From an uncultured Collinsella sp. (GTDB taxonomy: Bacteria > Actinomycetota > Coriobacteriia > Coriobacteriales > Coriobacteriaceae), in contig CALINZ010000197.1 in the NCBI GenBank assembly GCA_938045085.1, forward strand, positions 1 through 49,703: a DNA stretch of 49,703 nucleotides, read 5' to 3'. The position numbers and the translations under genes were made by a program. Positions 41,787-49,650 of the stretch are shown piece by piece. The first letter of the stretch is position 1, and the number at the start of each line of letters is the position of its first letter. The notes beneath the pieces are model-generated. The model made no database searches, was not told the origin of the DNA, and saw nothing but the letters and a program-made list of their open reading frames with translations.

Positions 41787-42260
41787 ATGATTTACGGTGC
41801 ATTGGGCGATATCGAGGAGTACCGCGGAATGCTCAAGGGCCTCGACGTGCTGATCGACTGGCTCGAGGAGAACGACCCGGCGCAGCTCGAGGTCGGCAGC
41901 CATCCGATTCTGGGCGACAAGGTCTATGCGAACGTCATGGCTCCCACGACGCGTCCCGAGGCCGAGGCTCACTATGAGACGCATCAGCGCTATCACGACC
42001 TGCAGATCGACGTTGAGGGTCGTGAGGCCTTTAAGGTCGCTACGGGCAGCCTGACGCTGGTCCAGGAGTTTGACGAAAAGGACGACTACGATCTGGTCGA
42101 TTCTGACGCCTCGATCGCCGGCGATCTTGCCGACGACAAGTTTGCGCTGTTCGTTGCCGGCGAGCCTCACATGCCCACGCTCGAGTTCCCGGGCGATGGC
42201 GCGCAGCCGGTCAAGAAGATTTGCTTTAAGTTGCTTGCCGACGCCTACTGGGAGGAGTAG
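41787..42260 (+). CDS. YhcH/YjgK/YiaL-family protein
   Basis: A 157-residue cupin-like protein. The core motif THQRYHDLQIDVEGREAF is the family mark, with histidines that bind a metal. Members are found in sialic acid and other sugar operons, and E. coli YhcH has been described as a sialic acid anomerase (NanQ). In this locus it may act on an amino-sugar anomer. GAGAGGGG precedes the ATG. The sequence between the nagA remnant and this gene is only 32 bp. Confidence 0.88.
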   Translation: MIYGALGDIEEYRGMLKGLDVLIDWLEENDPAQLEVGSHPILGDKVYANVMAPTTRPEAEAHYETHQRYHDLQIDVEGREAFKVATGSLTLVQEFDEKDDYDLVDSDASIAGDLADDKFALFVAGEPHMPTLEFPGDGAQPVKKICFKLLADAYWEE

Positions 42261-42288
42261 CGAGCTGCTCGGCTGAGCTGTTCGTATG

Positions 42289-42377
42289 CTGGCGTGATTC
42301 CCCTATAGAAATCACGCCAGGACCCCGCCAAATGCGTTTTCCCTAGGGGATCACGTTTGGCGGGGTTTTCTGTTTTT
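42289..42377 (+). terminator. tandem hairpins ending the amino-sugar operon
   Basis: CTGGCGTGATT / AATCACGCCAG (42289-42320) is followed by ACCCCGCCAAATGCG / CGTTTGGCGGGGT (42322-42366) with a bulge and TTTTCTGTTTTT. GTGATTCCCCT in the first hairpin can alternatively pair with AGGGGATCAC in the loop of the second. Confidence 0.8.
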
Positions 42378-42439
42378 GTGTAGAAAGCGGTCAACGTGGC
42401 GATGCTTGGATTGGCGGATGTGCGCCCGAAATCGGCAAC

Positions 42440-42462
42440 AAAAAAGCCGCCCGAAGGCGGCT
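42440..42462 (-). terminator. terminator of tRNA-Thr
   Basis: On the minus strand AGCCGCC-TTCG-GGCGGCT followed by TTTTT, directly downstream of the tRNA. Confidence 0.88.
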
Positions 42463-42473
42463 ATCTTGTGCAA

Positions 42474-42549
42474 TGGAGCCAGCGACCGGGCTCGAACCGG
42501 TGACCCCCGCTTTACGAGAGCGGTGCTCTACCAACTGAGCTACGCTGGC
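42474..42549 (-). tRNA. tRNA-Thr, anticodon CGU
   Basis: The minus strand folds as a standard cloverleaf. Acceptor GCCAGCG/CGCTGGC, D-loop AGTTGGTAGA, anticodon stem CCGCT/AGCGG with loop CTCGTAA (anticodon CGU, reading ACG), and T-arm ACCGGTTCGAGCCCGGT. The discriminator is T, followed by an encoded CCA (42474-42476). The length is 76 nt with CCA. It is flanked by its own terminator. Confidence 0.95.
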
Positions 42550-42706
42550 GGCCATGTGATGACGCAACTGAGGCGTCAACGGCTGTCTATGATACGGGAC
42601 ATCGCAAATCCGCGCAAGTGCTCTGACGGCTTTTCTCACTTTAAATGCACTAATATTGGAGACGTGATGTCTCGCTCTTACGGGTCTCAAACAGAATGGG
42701 GCAGCC

Positions 42707-43189
42707 ATGGCTCAACCCAAGATCCTACTCACGCGTATCGATGACCGTTTCATTTACGGGCAAGACGTTGAGCTGTGGAACGAGGCCGTGGGCTCCAACC
42801 TTGTCCTAATCGTCAACGATGAGATCGCGGCGGACGCTCGCAAGTGGGCCCCTATGAGGGTGGCGACGCCAGAAGGCGTTTGGACGCGCTTTTTCTCGGT
42901 GCAAAGGACCATCGACATCATTCATACCGCAACGTCGCGTCAATTGATTCTGATCATGGTGTCCTCACCCGCCGATGTGCTCGTGCTGGTTAAGGGCGGT
43001 GTGCCGATCACCAAGATCAGCATCGGCCATATGCGGGCGGGGGAGGGCAAGCGCTCTGTAACGCCTGCCGTTGCCGTAGACGATACGGACATCGCCACCT
43101 TCAAAGAGCTGCAAAAGCTCGGCATAGAACTAGAAATCCGCTATCTTCCCAGTTCCGCCCCCGACCCCATCGGCAATCTGTTCAACTGA
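42707..43189 (+). CDS. orphan mannose-class EIIB paralogue lacking the phosphorylated histidine
   Basis: A 160-residue protein that aligns along its whole length with the EIIB at 32966 (same ILLTRID start, VLVKGGVPITKISIGHM, FKELQKLGIELEIRYLPS). The active-site segment reads RIDDRFIYGQD, so His17 is Tyr17. It cannot accept phosphate from EIIA by the known chemistry. It stands alone, with no EIIA, EIIC or EIID nearby. GGGGCAG precedes the ATG. A regulatory or decoy role is possible; relaxed selection is the other option. Confidence 0.85.
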   Translation: MAQPKILLTRIDDRFIYGQDVELWNEAVGSNLVLIVNDEIAADARKWAPMRVATPEGVWTRFFSVQRTIDIIHTATSRQLILIMVSSPADVLVLVKGGVPITKISIGHMRAGEGKRSVTPAVAVDDTDIATFKELQKLGIELEIRYLPSSAPDPIGNLFN

Positions 43190-43253
43190 TCCCTTGGGGA
43201 CGGAGGAAAACGGATTATTGTACCCTTGCGAGGGACGCGCGCGATGCCGCCTG

Positions 43254-43409
43254 TCAAAACTATGTCCATTTACTACGTTTGATCGGCTATCGTCGAGCAT
43301 GTCGAATTTGGGAAAAACAAAACCGCAGGTAGATGGCTCGCAAATGTAACAAAAACCGGTGTATGGTCGAGCATCCCGGGCTAAACGTAGTAAATGGGCA
43401 TAGTTTTGA
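43254..43409. repeat. 156-bp element with 27-bp near-perfect terminal inverted repeats
   Basis: The 27-nt arm TCAAAACTATG...TACTACGTTT (43254-43280) is inverted at 43383-43409 with a single C/T difference. Inside, GTCGAGCAT occurs at both ends in direct orientation. The 16-mer CAAAACCGCAGGTAGA (43318-43333) is identical to 31942-31957. No coding frame is present. It fills most of the gap between the orphan EIIB and galM. Confidence 0.75.
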
Positions 43410-43452
43410 TATGTCACTCATACAGTCACAGCGAAAATGAGCCCAAAAGATG

Positions 43453-43488
43453 AAAAAGCGCCCGCCGGCGGTGGTGCCGGCGGGCGCT
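43453..43488 (-). terminator. terminator of galM
   Basis: A perfect 13-bp stem AGCGCCCGCCGGC / GCCGGCGGGCGCT; on the minus strand it is followed by TTTTT. Confidence 0.88.
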
Positions 43489-43514
43489 GCTGTGCGATAT
43501 GTCGCATTGTGGGC

Positions 43515-44567
43515 TTAGTGCCTCATAAAGTGGTACTCGATCACATTGCTGTAGGGGTGACCCGGGCCCACAATGCCCTGCGGGAACAGCGGCTGGTGCG
43601 GCGTGTCGGGGTACATCTCGGCTTCGAGGGCAAAGCCGGCGCCCCAACCATAGTTGGCGTCGTCCTTGGCGTGCTCGTCGCCCAGCCAGTTGCCGGTGTA
43701 GAGCTGCACGCCCGGGGCGGTGGTGAAGTAGTCCAGCTCACGGCCGGTCCACATCTCCTCAACATGCAGGGCGCGACGCAGGTTGCGCCCGTACTGATAG
43801 CCATCGATGCACAGGCAGTGATCGTAGCCACGGGCTTGCTTAATCTGCGGGTCGTCGGCCTCCAAGCCGGGTGCGACGGGGCGCAGCTCGCGGAAGTCAA
43901 ACGGTGTTCCCTCGACCGGAGCAATCTCGCCGGTAGGGATGTTCTGCTCGTTAATGGGCAGGTAGTGAGCAGCGTTAGCAACAAAGAAGTGCTCACAGTC
44001 CATGCCGGCGTTATGACCGGCAAGGTTAAAGTACGTGTGGTTGGTCATGGACACGTAGGTGGCGCGGTCGCTCTCGCAGCCATACTCGATGCGAAAGACG
44101 CCGGTGCGTGTAACGGTAAACACGGCCGTAAAGGTGCGGTTGCCGGGAAGGCCCAGTTCGCCATCCTCAAGCGAGGTGGTCATGCGCACGGCGTTATGGG
44201 CCTCGTCGAGCTCAACGTCCCACACGCGTTTATGCAGACCGTGCTCAAGATCGCTGTGCAGGTTGTTGGCGCCCTCGTTGGCGGGCATATGCCAGTCCGT
44301 GCAGTCGATGGTAATCGTGGCGCCCGCGGTGCGGTTGGCCACGGGGCCGATGGTCGCGCCAAAGCAGGCGGGGTTGTCAAAGTAATCCTCGAGCTTATCG
44401 AAGCCCAGCACCACATCGCGCACGTTGCCGGGAATGTCGGGCACATCGATACCTAGCACGGTGGCGCCATAGTCCATAATGCGAACGCAGATCTCGGGCC
44501 CGTTGAGGGTGTAACGATGAACGGGGGTACCGCACGGCGCGGTGCCGAAAAGCTCGGAAGTGATCAT
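43515..44567 (-). CDS. galM: aldose 1-epimerase (galactose mutarotase)
   Basis: A 350-residue GalM beta-sandwich enzyme. The markers are GPVANRTAGA near the N-terminus, the catalytic His in NHTYFNLAGH, and EGTPFDFR; the distal Glu lies in ALEAEMYPD. The start at 44567 follows TTAGGAA; a start at 44627 adds an implausible leader. It interconverts alpha and beta hexose for the Leloir or tagatose routes. It is divergent from the DeoR regulator. Confidence 0.92.
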   Translation of the reverse strand: MITSELFGTAPCGTPVHRYTLNGPEICVRIMDYGATVLGIDVPDIPGNVRDVVLGFDKLEDYFDNPACFGATIGPVANRTAGATITIDCTDWHMPANEGANNLHSDLEHGLHKRVWDVELDEAHNAVRMTTSLEDGELGLPGNRTFTAVFTVTRTGVFRIEYGCESDRATYVSMTNHTYFNLAGHNAGMDCEHFFVANAAHYLPINEQNIPTGEIAPVEGTPFDFRELRPVAPGLEADDPQIKQARGYDHCLCIDGYQYGRNLRRALHVEEMWTGRELDYFTTAPGVQLYTGNWLGDEHAKDDANYGWGAGFALEAEMYPDTPHQPLFPQGIVGPGHPYSNVIEYHFMRH

Positions 44568-44709
44568 TTGGTTCCTAACATCGAGGTATTTCCGACAAAC
44601 TGTAGCGCGAACAGGCGAGATTATCACTACACCCCACTAAAGCAGAGGGTATTTTTCTCAAAAAAGTGATGATTGGAGCTGTGCGGGCATTCATTTTTGA
44701 CGCGCACGA

Positions 44710-44719
44710 GTCTGATACA
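44710..44719 (+). promoter_or_regulatory. extended -10 promoter in the galM-deoR gap
   Basis: TGATACAAT (44711-44719) is an extended -10 element aimed at the DeoR gene; the -35 region (ATTTTT) is weak. Confidence 0.4.
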
Positions 44720-44773
44720 ATTTGTTCGTTACTGTTTGAATGATATGCGCGCAAAGAACGGCGAGGATTCATC

Positions 44774-45538
44774 GTGATTAAGGCAGAGCGACAGGATAAG
44801 GTTCGTCAGCTGCTCGAGGAGCAGGGCACGGTCTCGGTCAAGGAGATTTCGGATGCACTGGGCGTCTCGGATATGACGATCCGCCGCGATCTTGAGGAGC
44901 TTGCGAGCCTAGGTGAGATTGAGCGCGTGCACGGTGGAGCCCGTAGCTCGCAGGGCCGTCCCCACGCTATGTTGCGCCACGAGTATTCGCACAGCGAAAA
45001 GCGTACCAAGCATGCCGAGGAGAAGTTGCAGATCGCGCGCCGCGCTGTGGAGCTCATCGAGGAGGGTTCGACCATCTTTTTGGGTACGGGCACCACGGTT
45101 GAGCAGATGGCTTCGATGCTGCCGGCATTTCGCCTGCGCATCGTGACCAATTCGCTTTCGGTCTTTAACCTGCTCGAGGCGCGCGAGGGCTGCGACCTGT
45201 GCCTCGTGGGCGGTATGTACCGTCGCCGCACCGCCGCTTTTGTGGGACCAACGGCCGAGGATACCCTGCGTGCGCTGGGCATCGACGCGGCGTTTATCGG
45301 CGCCAACGGCATTCTGGATGGCGACGTGTCTACGTCCAATATGGATGAGGGCCGTATCCAGCAGCTCGCCTTTAGCAAGGCCGACTCGCGCTATCTGATC
45401 GCCGATTCTAGCAAAATTGGTAAGCGCGACTTCTACACCTTCTGCCGCCTGGACAGCCTGGACGCCGTGGTGTGCGAGCCGGGTATTACCGCCGAGGATC
45501 GTGCCGCCATCGAGGAACACACGCAGGTTATTTGCTAG
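44774..45538 (+). CDS. DeoR-family sugar regulator
   Basis: A 254-residue repressor. The DeoR helix-turn-helix (about 6-57, TVSVKEISDALGVSDMTIRRDLEEL) is followed by the sugar-phosphate-binding domain (LGTGTTVEQMA, GIDAAFIGANGI, DSSKIGKRDF). The start is GTG, with GCGAGGA upstream. It resembles the LacR/FruR regulators that sense tagatose-6-P or other phosphosugars. It is divergent from galM and probably controls it; other targets cannot be read from the sequence. Confidence 0.9.
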   Translation: MIKAERQDKVRQLLEEQGTVSVKEISDALGVSDMTIRRDLEELASLGEIERVHGGARSSQGRPHAMLRHEYSHSEKRTKHAEEKLQIARRAVELIEEGSTIFLGTGTTVEQMASMLPAFRLRIVTNSLSVFNLLEAREGCDLCLVGGMYRRRTAAFVGPTAEDTLRALGIDAAFIGANGILDGDVSTSNMDEGRIQQLAFSKADSRYLIADSSKIGKRDFYTFCRLDSLDAVVCEPGITAEDRAAIEEHTQVIC

Positions 45539-45657
45539 TTATCGCTACGGGATTGCCAACGGGTGATGCGGGAGGACTTTTACCTCCTGTCATTGTGGAA
45601 ACCAGCGTGTCAGCGCTACGCGATATGACGCGCAAATAAGGACTCCACTATCAAATC

Positions 45658-45794
45658 GTCTCAACCTGTAACAGGTAGGGGTGAAACCACCAACCAGATG
45701 TTACAGATTGAGACAATTCGGCGGGGCCTACCTTGTTTGTCTCGATCTGTAACGGTTAGGACTTAAAACTCGGCTACGTGTTACAGATCGAGAC
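45658..45794. repeat. two tandem hairpins with GTCTCRAYCTGTAAC arms
   Basis: Hairpin A has arms at 45658-45672 and 45700-45714 (one C/T difference). Hairpin B has perfect 15-bp arms at 45739-45753 and 45780-45794. All four arms are the same sequence within two changes, each pair holds a 26-27-nt loop, and the units are 24 nt apart. No T-run follows on either strand. They lie between convergent deoR and gntR genes. A REP/BIME-like pair is likely. Confidence 0.8.
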
Positions 45795-45809
45795 AAAAGA
45801 AAAAGAACA

Positions 45810-46529
45810 TTAGGACTTGAAAATAAAGTTTTGATAAGGGATTCGCCCAGTTAAGACGGTGCGGCAGACAATTGAGATTAGTTTGCCTCCGGAGTCGTAA
45901 GCATAATGAGTCAGTTCGATGACCGGAAGTTTTGCAACACCATAATTACTGGCTTCGGAATCGCTAAGCTGACGTGCTCTATAGCTTTCCCTAACAGATT
46001 GGATAGACTTGGACAAGTCGTCCATGATTCTGCTAAATGCCTGAAAATCTAACTGGTTATTCGGAACGCGTGACTTTGAAATGAAGAACGTATCAGCGCC
46101 TATGAAGCTGCCTTCAAGTTCGTAGGTCAATTCAAGACGCTGAATTTCATCGCGACTTTGACATCCAAATTGTTGGAGCATCATTACGGAAATTGGACGA
46201 CCTGATGTGAGGCCGCCGAAATGTTTGGTGATGGCATCCGGATCAACGCCATCGCAATGGCTTGTAAAGTCAAAGTCTAAAAGTGAATTGAGCTCGCTAA
46301 CGCGTTTCGGTGCAACAAACGATCCCTTACCTTGGATTCGATAGATACTTCCACGACGCTCCAGCTCACTCATGGCAAGTCGGACGGTTGTTCTGCTTAC
46401 GGCGTATTCGTCGCAGAGTTCCATTTCTGTTGGAAGTTTATCGTCTGCTTGATATTCATCGACGATCTGCTTGAGCAGCGCGTCGGTGAGCTGTAAATAG
46501 AGTGGCCGTTTTTCGTGTGTATCGAGCAT
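45810..46529 (-). CDS. GntR/HutC-family transcriptional regulator
   Basis: A 239-residue winged-helix (DKLPTEMELCDEYAVSRTTVRLAMSELERRGSIYRIQGKGSFV) plus UTRA regulator. The ATG at 46529 has GAGG upstream; an upstream ATG at 46547 does not. It precedes, on the same strand, nothing but the convergent repeats, and it lies downstream of the DUF7916 gene in the same direction. It probably controls that gene and the divergent EIICB. AT content is higher than in the 5-30 kb genes. Confidence 0.87.
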   Translation of the reverse strand: MLDTHEKRPLYLQLTDALLKQIVDEYQADDKLPTEMELCDEYAVSRTTVRLAMSELERRGSIYRIQGKGSFVAPKRVSELNSLLDFDFTSHCDGVDPDAITKHFGGLTSGRPISVMMLQQFGCQSRDEIQRLELTYELEGSFIGADTFFISKSRVPNNQLDFQAFSRIMDDLSKSIQSVRESYRARQLSDSEASNYGVAKLPVIELTHYAYDSGGKLISIVCRTVLTGRIPYQNFIFKS

Positions 46530-46601
46530 TAGAGCCTCAGTTTGCATGTTGGTTATACCTGATGGTTGCCTCAGTCGGGATGTAACGTGGGCAAGGTAAC
46601 C

Positions 46602-47522
46602 TTAACGTATCACAGAGCGGCTCAGCATGACGATCTGATGCCTGTATCCACGAAGGGCTTGTCCGAGCGTGAAGATATTCTGGGGCAGGCAAATACCGTT
46701 CATGGAGTCCCCGATATGTTGGAGGTCAGCGCCGGCTGCTTTTGCTGCAAGGCCTATTTTCTTAATGGTCTCGCTGTCGCAGGAGTCTTGACTCGTCCCG
46801 TTCGCCGCCATGACGAGAACCTTCTCTTCAATTGACTTGCCTACGTTGTGGGATCGTACAAAGTCTACGATGGCGCGCAGGTCTGCTTCTTGGAAGCAAG
46901 GGACGGTGTAGGGGGCTGGCACGAGAAGGATATCGACGCCGAGGTCAACAAACTTGCGCGCAATTTCGAGCGTCATGACAGGTTCTGCAACGCCCGCTCC
47001 ATGCATTTTTCCGGCTATGACCAGGCCATTGAAATGCTCTTTGGAGAGTTTAATCGAATGGGCGATTGCATCGTTGGAGACGCCGGTTCCAGGGTTGCCC
47101 GTCAGGCAGATAAAATCAAATCCGAGTTCGTTAGCCTTTTCTAAGGTCTTGGGAGAGACGCGACGACCCATGGGGATTTCCGTTCGGGATTCAGACATCT
47201 CTGCCTCGTTATCAACTGGCTCCAGATTGACGCCAATGGGCCTTCCGCATGCTCGCTTCACCCAAGTGACCGGGTTTTCATTGAGATCATCTGGAATACC
47301 GGCAATAACTGGATCGAACACATCGAGCGCGTTAAACAGAAGCAGGTCGGCACCTGCGGCACGTTCGATTTCTGCATTAGTAACGCCGCCGAGAAATTGG
47401 GAAGAGGGTACGTTTTCCGCCATGATGGTACGTCCCTCGGAAGCCAGAATTGCCTGTTTTAGATCCATGGGTGACGTGGCGGCAAAATCGGATGCGGACA
47501 TGTTCAGTAATCGTTTGGGCAT
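46602..47522 (-). CDS. DUF7916-type TIM-barrel protein in a PTS locus
   Basis: A 306-residue protein. I recognise the family of PTS-associated proteins formerly misnamed haloacid-dehalogenase-like, now DUF7916. The marks are EVxxSQ-like MAENVPSSQFLGGVTNAE, GRPIGVNLEPVD, DFICLTGNPGTGVSN, VIAGKMHGAGV and LQHIGDS. The strand-loop pattern is that of a TIM barrel; an aldolase or phosphosugar lyase is a reasonable guess but no reaction is established. AAAGGAAG precedes the ATG. Divergent from the LacE-like EIICB. Confidence 0.75.
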   Translation of the reverse strand: MPKRLLNMSASDFAATSPMDLKQAILASEGRTIMAENVPSSQFLGGVTNAEIERAAGADLLLFNALDVFDPVIAGIPDDLNENPVTWVKRACGRPIGVNLEPVDNEAEMSESRTEIPMGRRVSPKTLEKANELGFDFICLTGNPGTGVSNDAIAHSIKLSKEHFNGLVIAGKMHGAGVAEPVMTLEIARKFVDLGVDILLVPAPYTVPCFQEADLRAIVDFVRSHNVGKSIEEKVLVMAANGTSQDSCDSETIKKIGLAAKAAGADLQHIGDSMNGICLPQNIFTLGQALRGYRHQIVMLSRSVIR

Positions 47523-47878
47523 TGTTACTTCCTTTGACTAGAACGACAGGCTTGTGACATTGTCTCTAATATTGTTACAACAATATATTCAATATGTTAT
47601 ATCCAATCGGTGAACGGTTGCAAACTTATTGTACTGCTCGGAAAAAATAGGCCCTAGCTGGGAAAACCTTAAATTAATCAACTACCGTTCACCGAATAAG
47701 TATTTGAATTCTTGACATATCGACAAAGCGGAAAAAGAATTGGTTATGACAAATCGCGCAAATGATATTACATTTCGCACAAGAACGTATTCACTTACAT
47801 AAGTGGATACAAACGGGGACGACGACGGTTGAGTCCGGATAAATCGTTGTGTGCCCGGGAATCATGAAAGGATGTGTT
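47523..47878. promoter_or_regulatory. divergent control region of DUF7916 and EIICB genes
   Basis: A 356-bp AT-rich gap. It holds the perfect palindrome ATATTGTT-AC-AACAATAT (47569-47586) close to the minus-strand gene, the CGGTGAACGGT / ACCGTTCACCG pair (47608-47618, 47684-47694) and TTGACA (47712-47717) with AAGAAT 17 bp downstream as a candidate promoter for the EIICB gene. No coding frame is visible. The palindrome is the best candidate for the local GntR site. Confidence 0.6.
47569..47586. promoter_or_regulatory. palindromic operator candidate ATATTGTTACAACAATAT
   Basis: Eight-bp perfect arms around AC, about 50 bp upstream of the DUF7916 start. Typical size and symmetry for a dimeric regulator such as the GntR protein at 45810. 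Confidence 0.5.
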
Positions 47879-49573
47879 ATGGACGCTATCGTCAAATTCC
47901 TTGAAAAACACCAGCCCCTCTTCGACAAAATCTCGAGGAACATTTATCTGGTGGCGATTAAGGATGGCTTTCTCTCGAATATGCCAATTGTGCTGTTCTC
48001 GAGCCTGTTCCTTCTTCTTTCGACGCTCCCTGCCTATGTAGGCATCACGCTTCCGTCTGAGGTGCTGGATTTCTTCAATAAAATCTATGCATATACCATG
48101 GGACTTCTTGGCATTATGGTGGCCGGCACCACGGCGAGCTCACTTGCCATGTCGATGAACCGTCGCATGCCTTCGGGTAAATCTCTCAACCCCACCTCGT
48201 GCATGGTTTGTGCCATGTGCGGCATGCTCTTGCTATCGGTGACGAACGATGTTGTCTCGATTGGCGGAGCAGATACATCTGTTTTTGAAACCGGCTATAT
48301 GGGAACCAAGGGTTTTCTCGCTGCGTTCGTAGCCGCATTCTTGACCGTTAATATCTATAAGGTGTGCATTAGCCATAATGTGACGATCAAGCTTCCCAAA
48401 GAGGTCCCTGGCTCTATTGCGCAGAGTTTTCGCGATATCTTTGCATTTGGGTTTTCGATCCTTGCGTGCGCTTTTATCGATCTTGCGAGCCGCAAGCTGC
48501 TTGCTGTGCCGTTCGCCAATTTGGTATCCGCTCTCATCTCGCCGCTGTTCTCCGCGGTCGACACCTATCCTGGCATGGCGCTTATCGAAGGCGCGGTCGC
48601 GCTTTTCCAATTTATGGGTATCCACGGTGCTTCGGTTGTCATGAGTCCGATCAATGCTGCGCTCTACGGCAATACCGTTACCAATCTTGAGGTTTTCCAA
48701 GCAGGTGGACACCCGTCAATTGCTCTCACGCAGGACTTTACAAGCTTCATCGGCGGTCTGGGCGGTTCTGGCTGCACGTTCATCGTTCCTATTATCCTGA
48801 TCATGTTTATGCGCTCCAAGCAGCTTAAAGCTATGGGCAAGGCATCGATTATCCCGGTGATTTTTGGAGTTAACGAGCCCGTTATCTTCGGTATGCCGAT
48901 TGTTCTCAATCCCTATATGTTCGTGCCCTTCCTAGTGGCTCCTATGGTCAACGCCATTATCGGTAAATTTTTCATTGACGTCATTGGAATGAACGCCCCC
49001 ATGTATACCATGCCGTGGGCGCTTCCCGGCCCAATCGGTGCATTCCTCACCACGGGTCTCGATCTGCGTTCTCTCGTATTGATGGCAGTGCTGTTGGTCG
49101 TTGACTTTGTGATTTACTATCCGTTCTGCAAGGCGTATGACCATCAGCTTTGTTTGGAAGAGTCTGCAAAGGAGACTGCAGGAAACTCGGATGCAGATGC
49201 TATTGCCGAACAGGAAAATGTCGCAAAAGCTCTCGAGGCGGTAAAGGACAAGGCGGAGCAGATCCGCGTGCTTGTGCTTTGCCAGGGTGCCGGCACTTCG
49301 ACTCTCTTGGCAAATGCTCTTCGCGAAGGCGCCGCTGCTAAGGGTATCGATCTGGTTTCTCAGTCCGGTGCGTACGGAAGCCACTATGAGACGATGGATC
49401 AGTACAACGTGATTGTTCTGGCGCCCCAGGCACGCATGTACTATGACGCTATGAAGGCCGATACCGATCGCCTTGGAATTAAACTGCTCACCACAAGGGG
49501 CAAGGAGTATATCGACCTTACCAACGATCCCGAAGGTGCAATTGACTGGATCGTTCAGGAGCTGGCCAAATAG
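47879..49573 (+). CDS. PTS lactose-type EIICB (LacE-like fusion)
   Basis: A 564-residue fusion. The N-terminal EIIC (about 1-430, multi-span; NEPVIFGMPIVLNP signature near 335) is joined by an Ala/Glu-rich linker to a C-terminal EIIB with the active Cys468 in VLCQGAGTSTLL. The size and order match lactose permease LacE. GAAAGGA lies 7 nt before the ATG at 47879. There is no EIIA here; the one at 4675 could serve it. It is divergent from the DUF7916 gene. Confidence 0.92.
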   Translation: MDAIVKFLEKHQPLFDKISRNIYLVAIKDGFLSNMPIVLFSSLFLLLSTLPAYVGITLPSEVLDFFNKIYAYTMGLLGIMVAGTTASSLAMSMNRRMPSGKSLNPTSCMVCAMCGMLLLSVTNDVVSIGGADTSVFETGYMGTKGFLAAFVAAFLTVNIYKVCISHNVTIKLPKEVPGSIAQSFRDIFAFGFSILACAFIDLASRKLLAVPFANLVSALISPLFSAVDTYPGMALIEGAVALFQFMGIHGASVVMSPINAALYGNTVTNLEVFQAGGHPSIALTQDFTSFIGGLGGSGCTFIVPIILIMFMRSKQLKAMGKASIIPVIFGVNEPVIFGMPIVLNPYMFVPFLVAPMVNAIIGKFFIDVIGMNAPMYTMPWALPGPIGAFLTTGLDLRSLVLMAVLLVVDFVIYYPFCKAYDHQLCLEESAKETAGNSDADAIAEQENVAKALEAVKDKAEQIRVLVLCQGAGTSTLLANALREGAAAKGIDLVSQSGAYGSHYETMDQYNVIVLAPQARMYYDAMKADTDRLGIKLLTTRGKEYIDLTNDPEGAIDWIVQELAK

Positions 49574-49608
49574 TGGATGCACTCCGTCGTTGATTCGTCG
49601 GTGTATAG

Positions 49609-49650
49609 TACGGCCCCGCAGCTTATTGAGCTGCGGGGCCGTATTTCGTT
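49609..49650 (+). terminator. terminator after the EIICB gene
   Basis: A perfect 15-bp stem TACGGCCCCGCAGCT / AGCTGCGGGGCCGTA with TTTCGTT after it. The last 50 bases of the window show only a GC-rich hairpin and no gene. Confidence 0.85.

Noticed and set aside
45658..45794. CRISPR-like array
   Set aside because: There are only two units, arms are inverted within each unit, and there are no cas genes; this is a hairpin pair.
46547..47600. TATAACC words near the GntR genes as a shared operator
   Set aside because: The matches (near 1072, 46547 and 47597) are short and not properly palindromic; too weak to claim.
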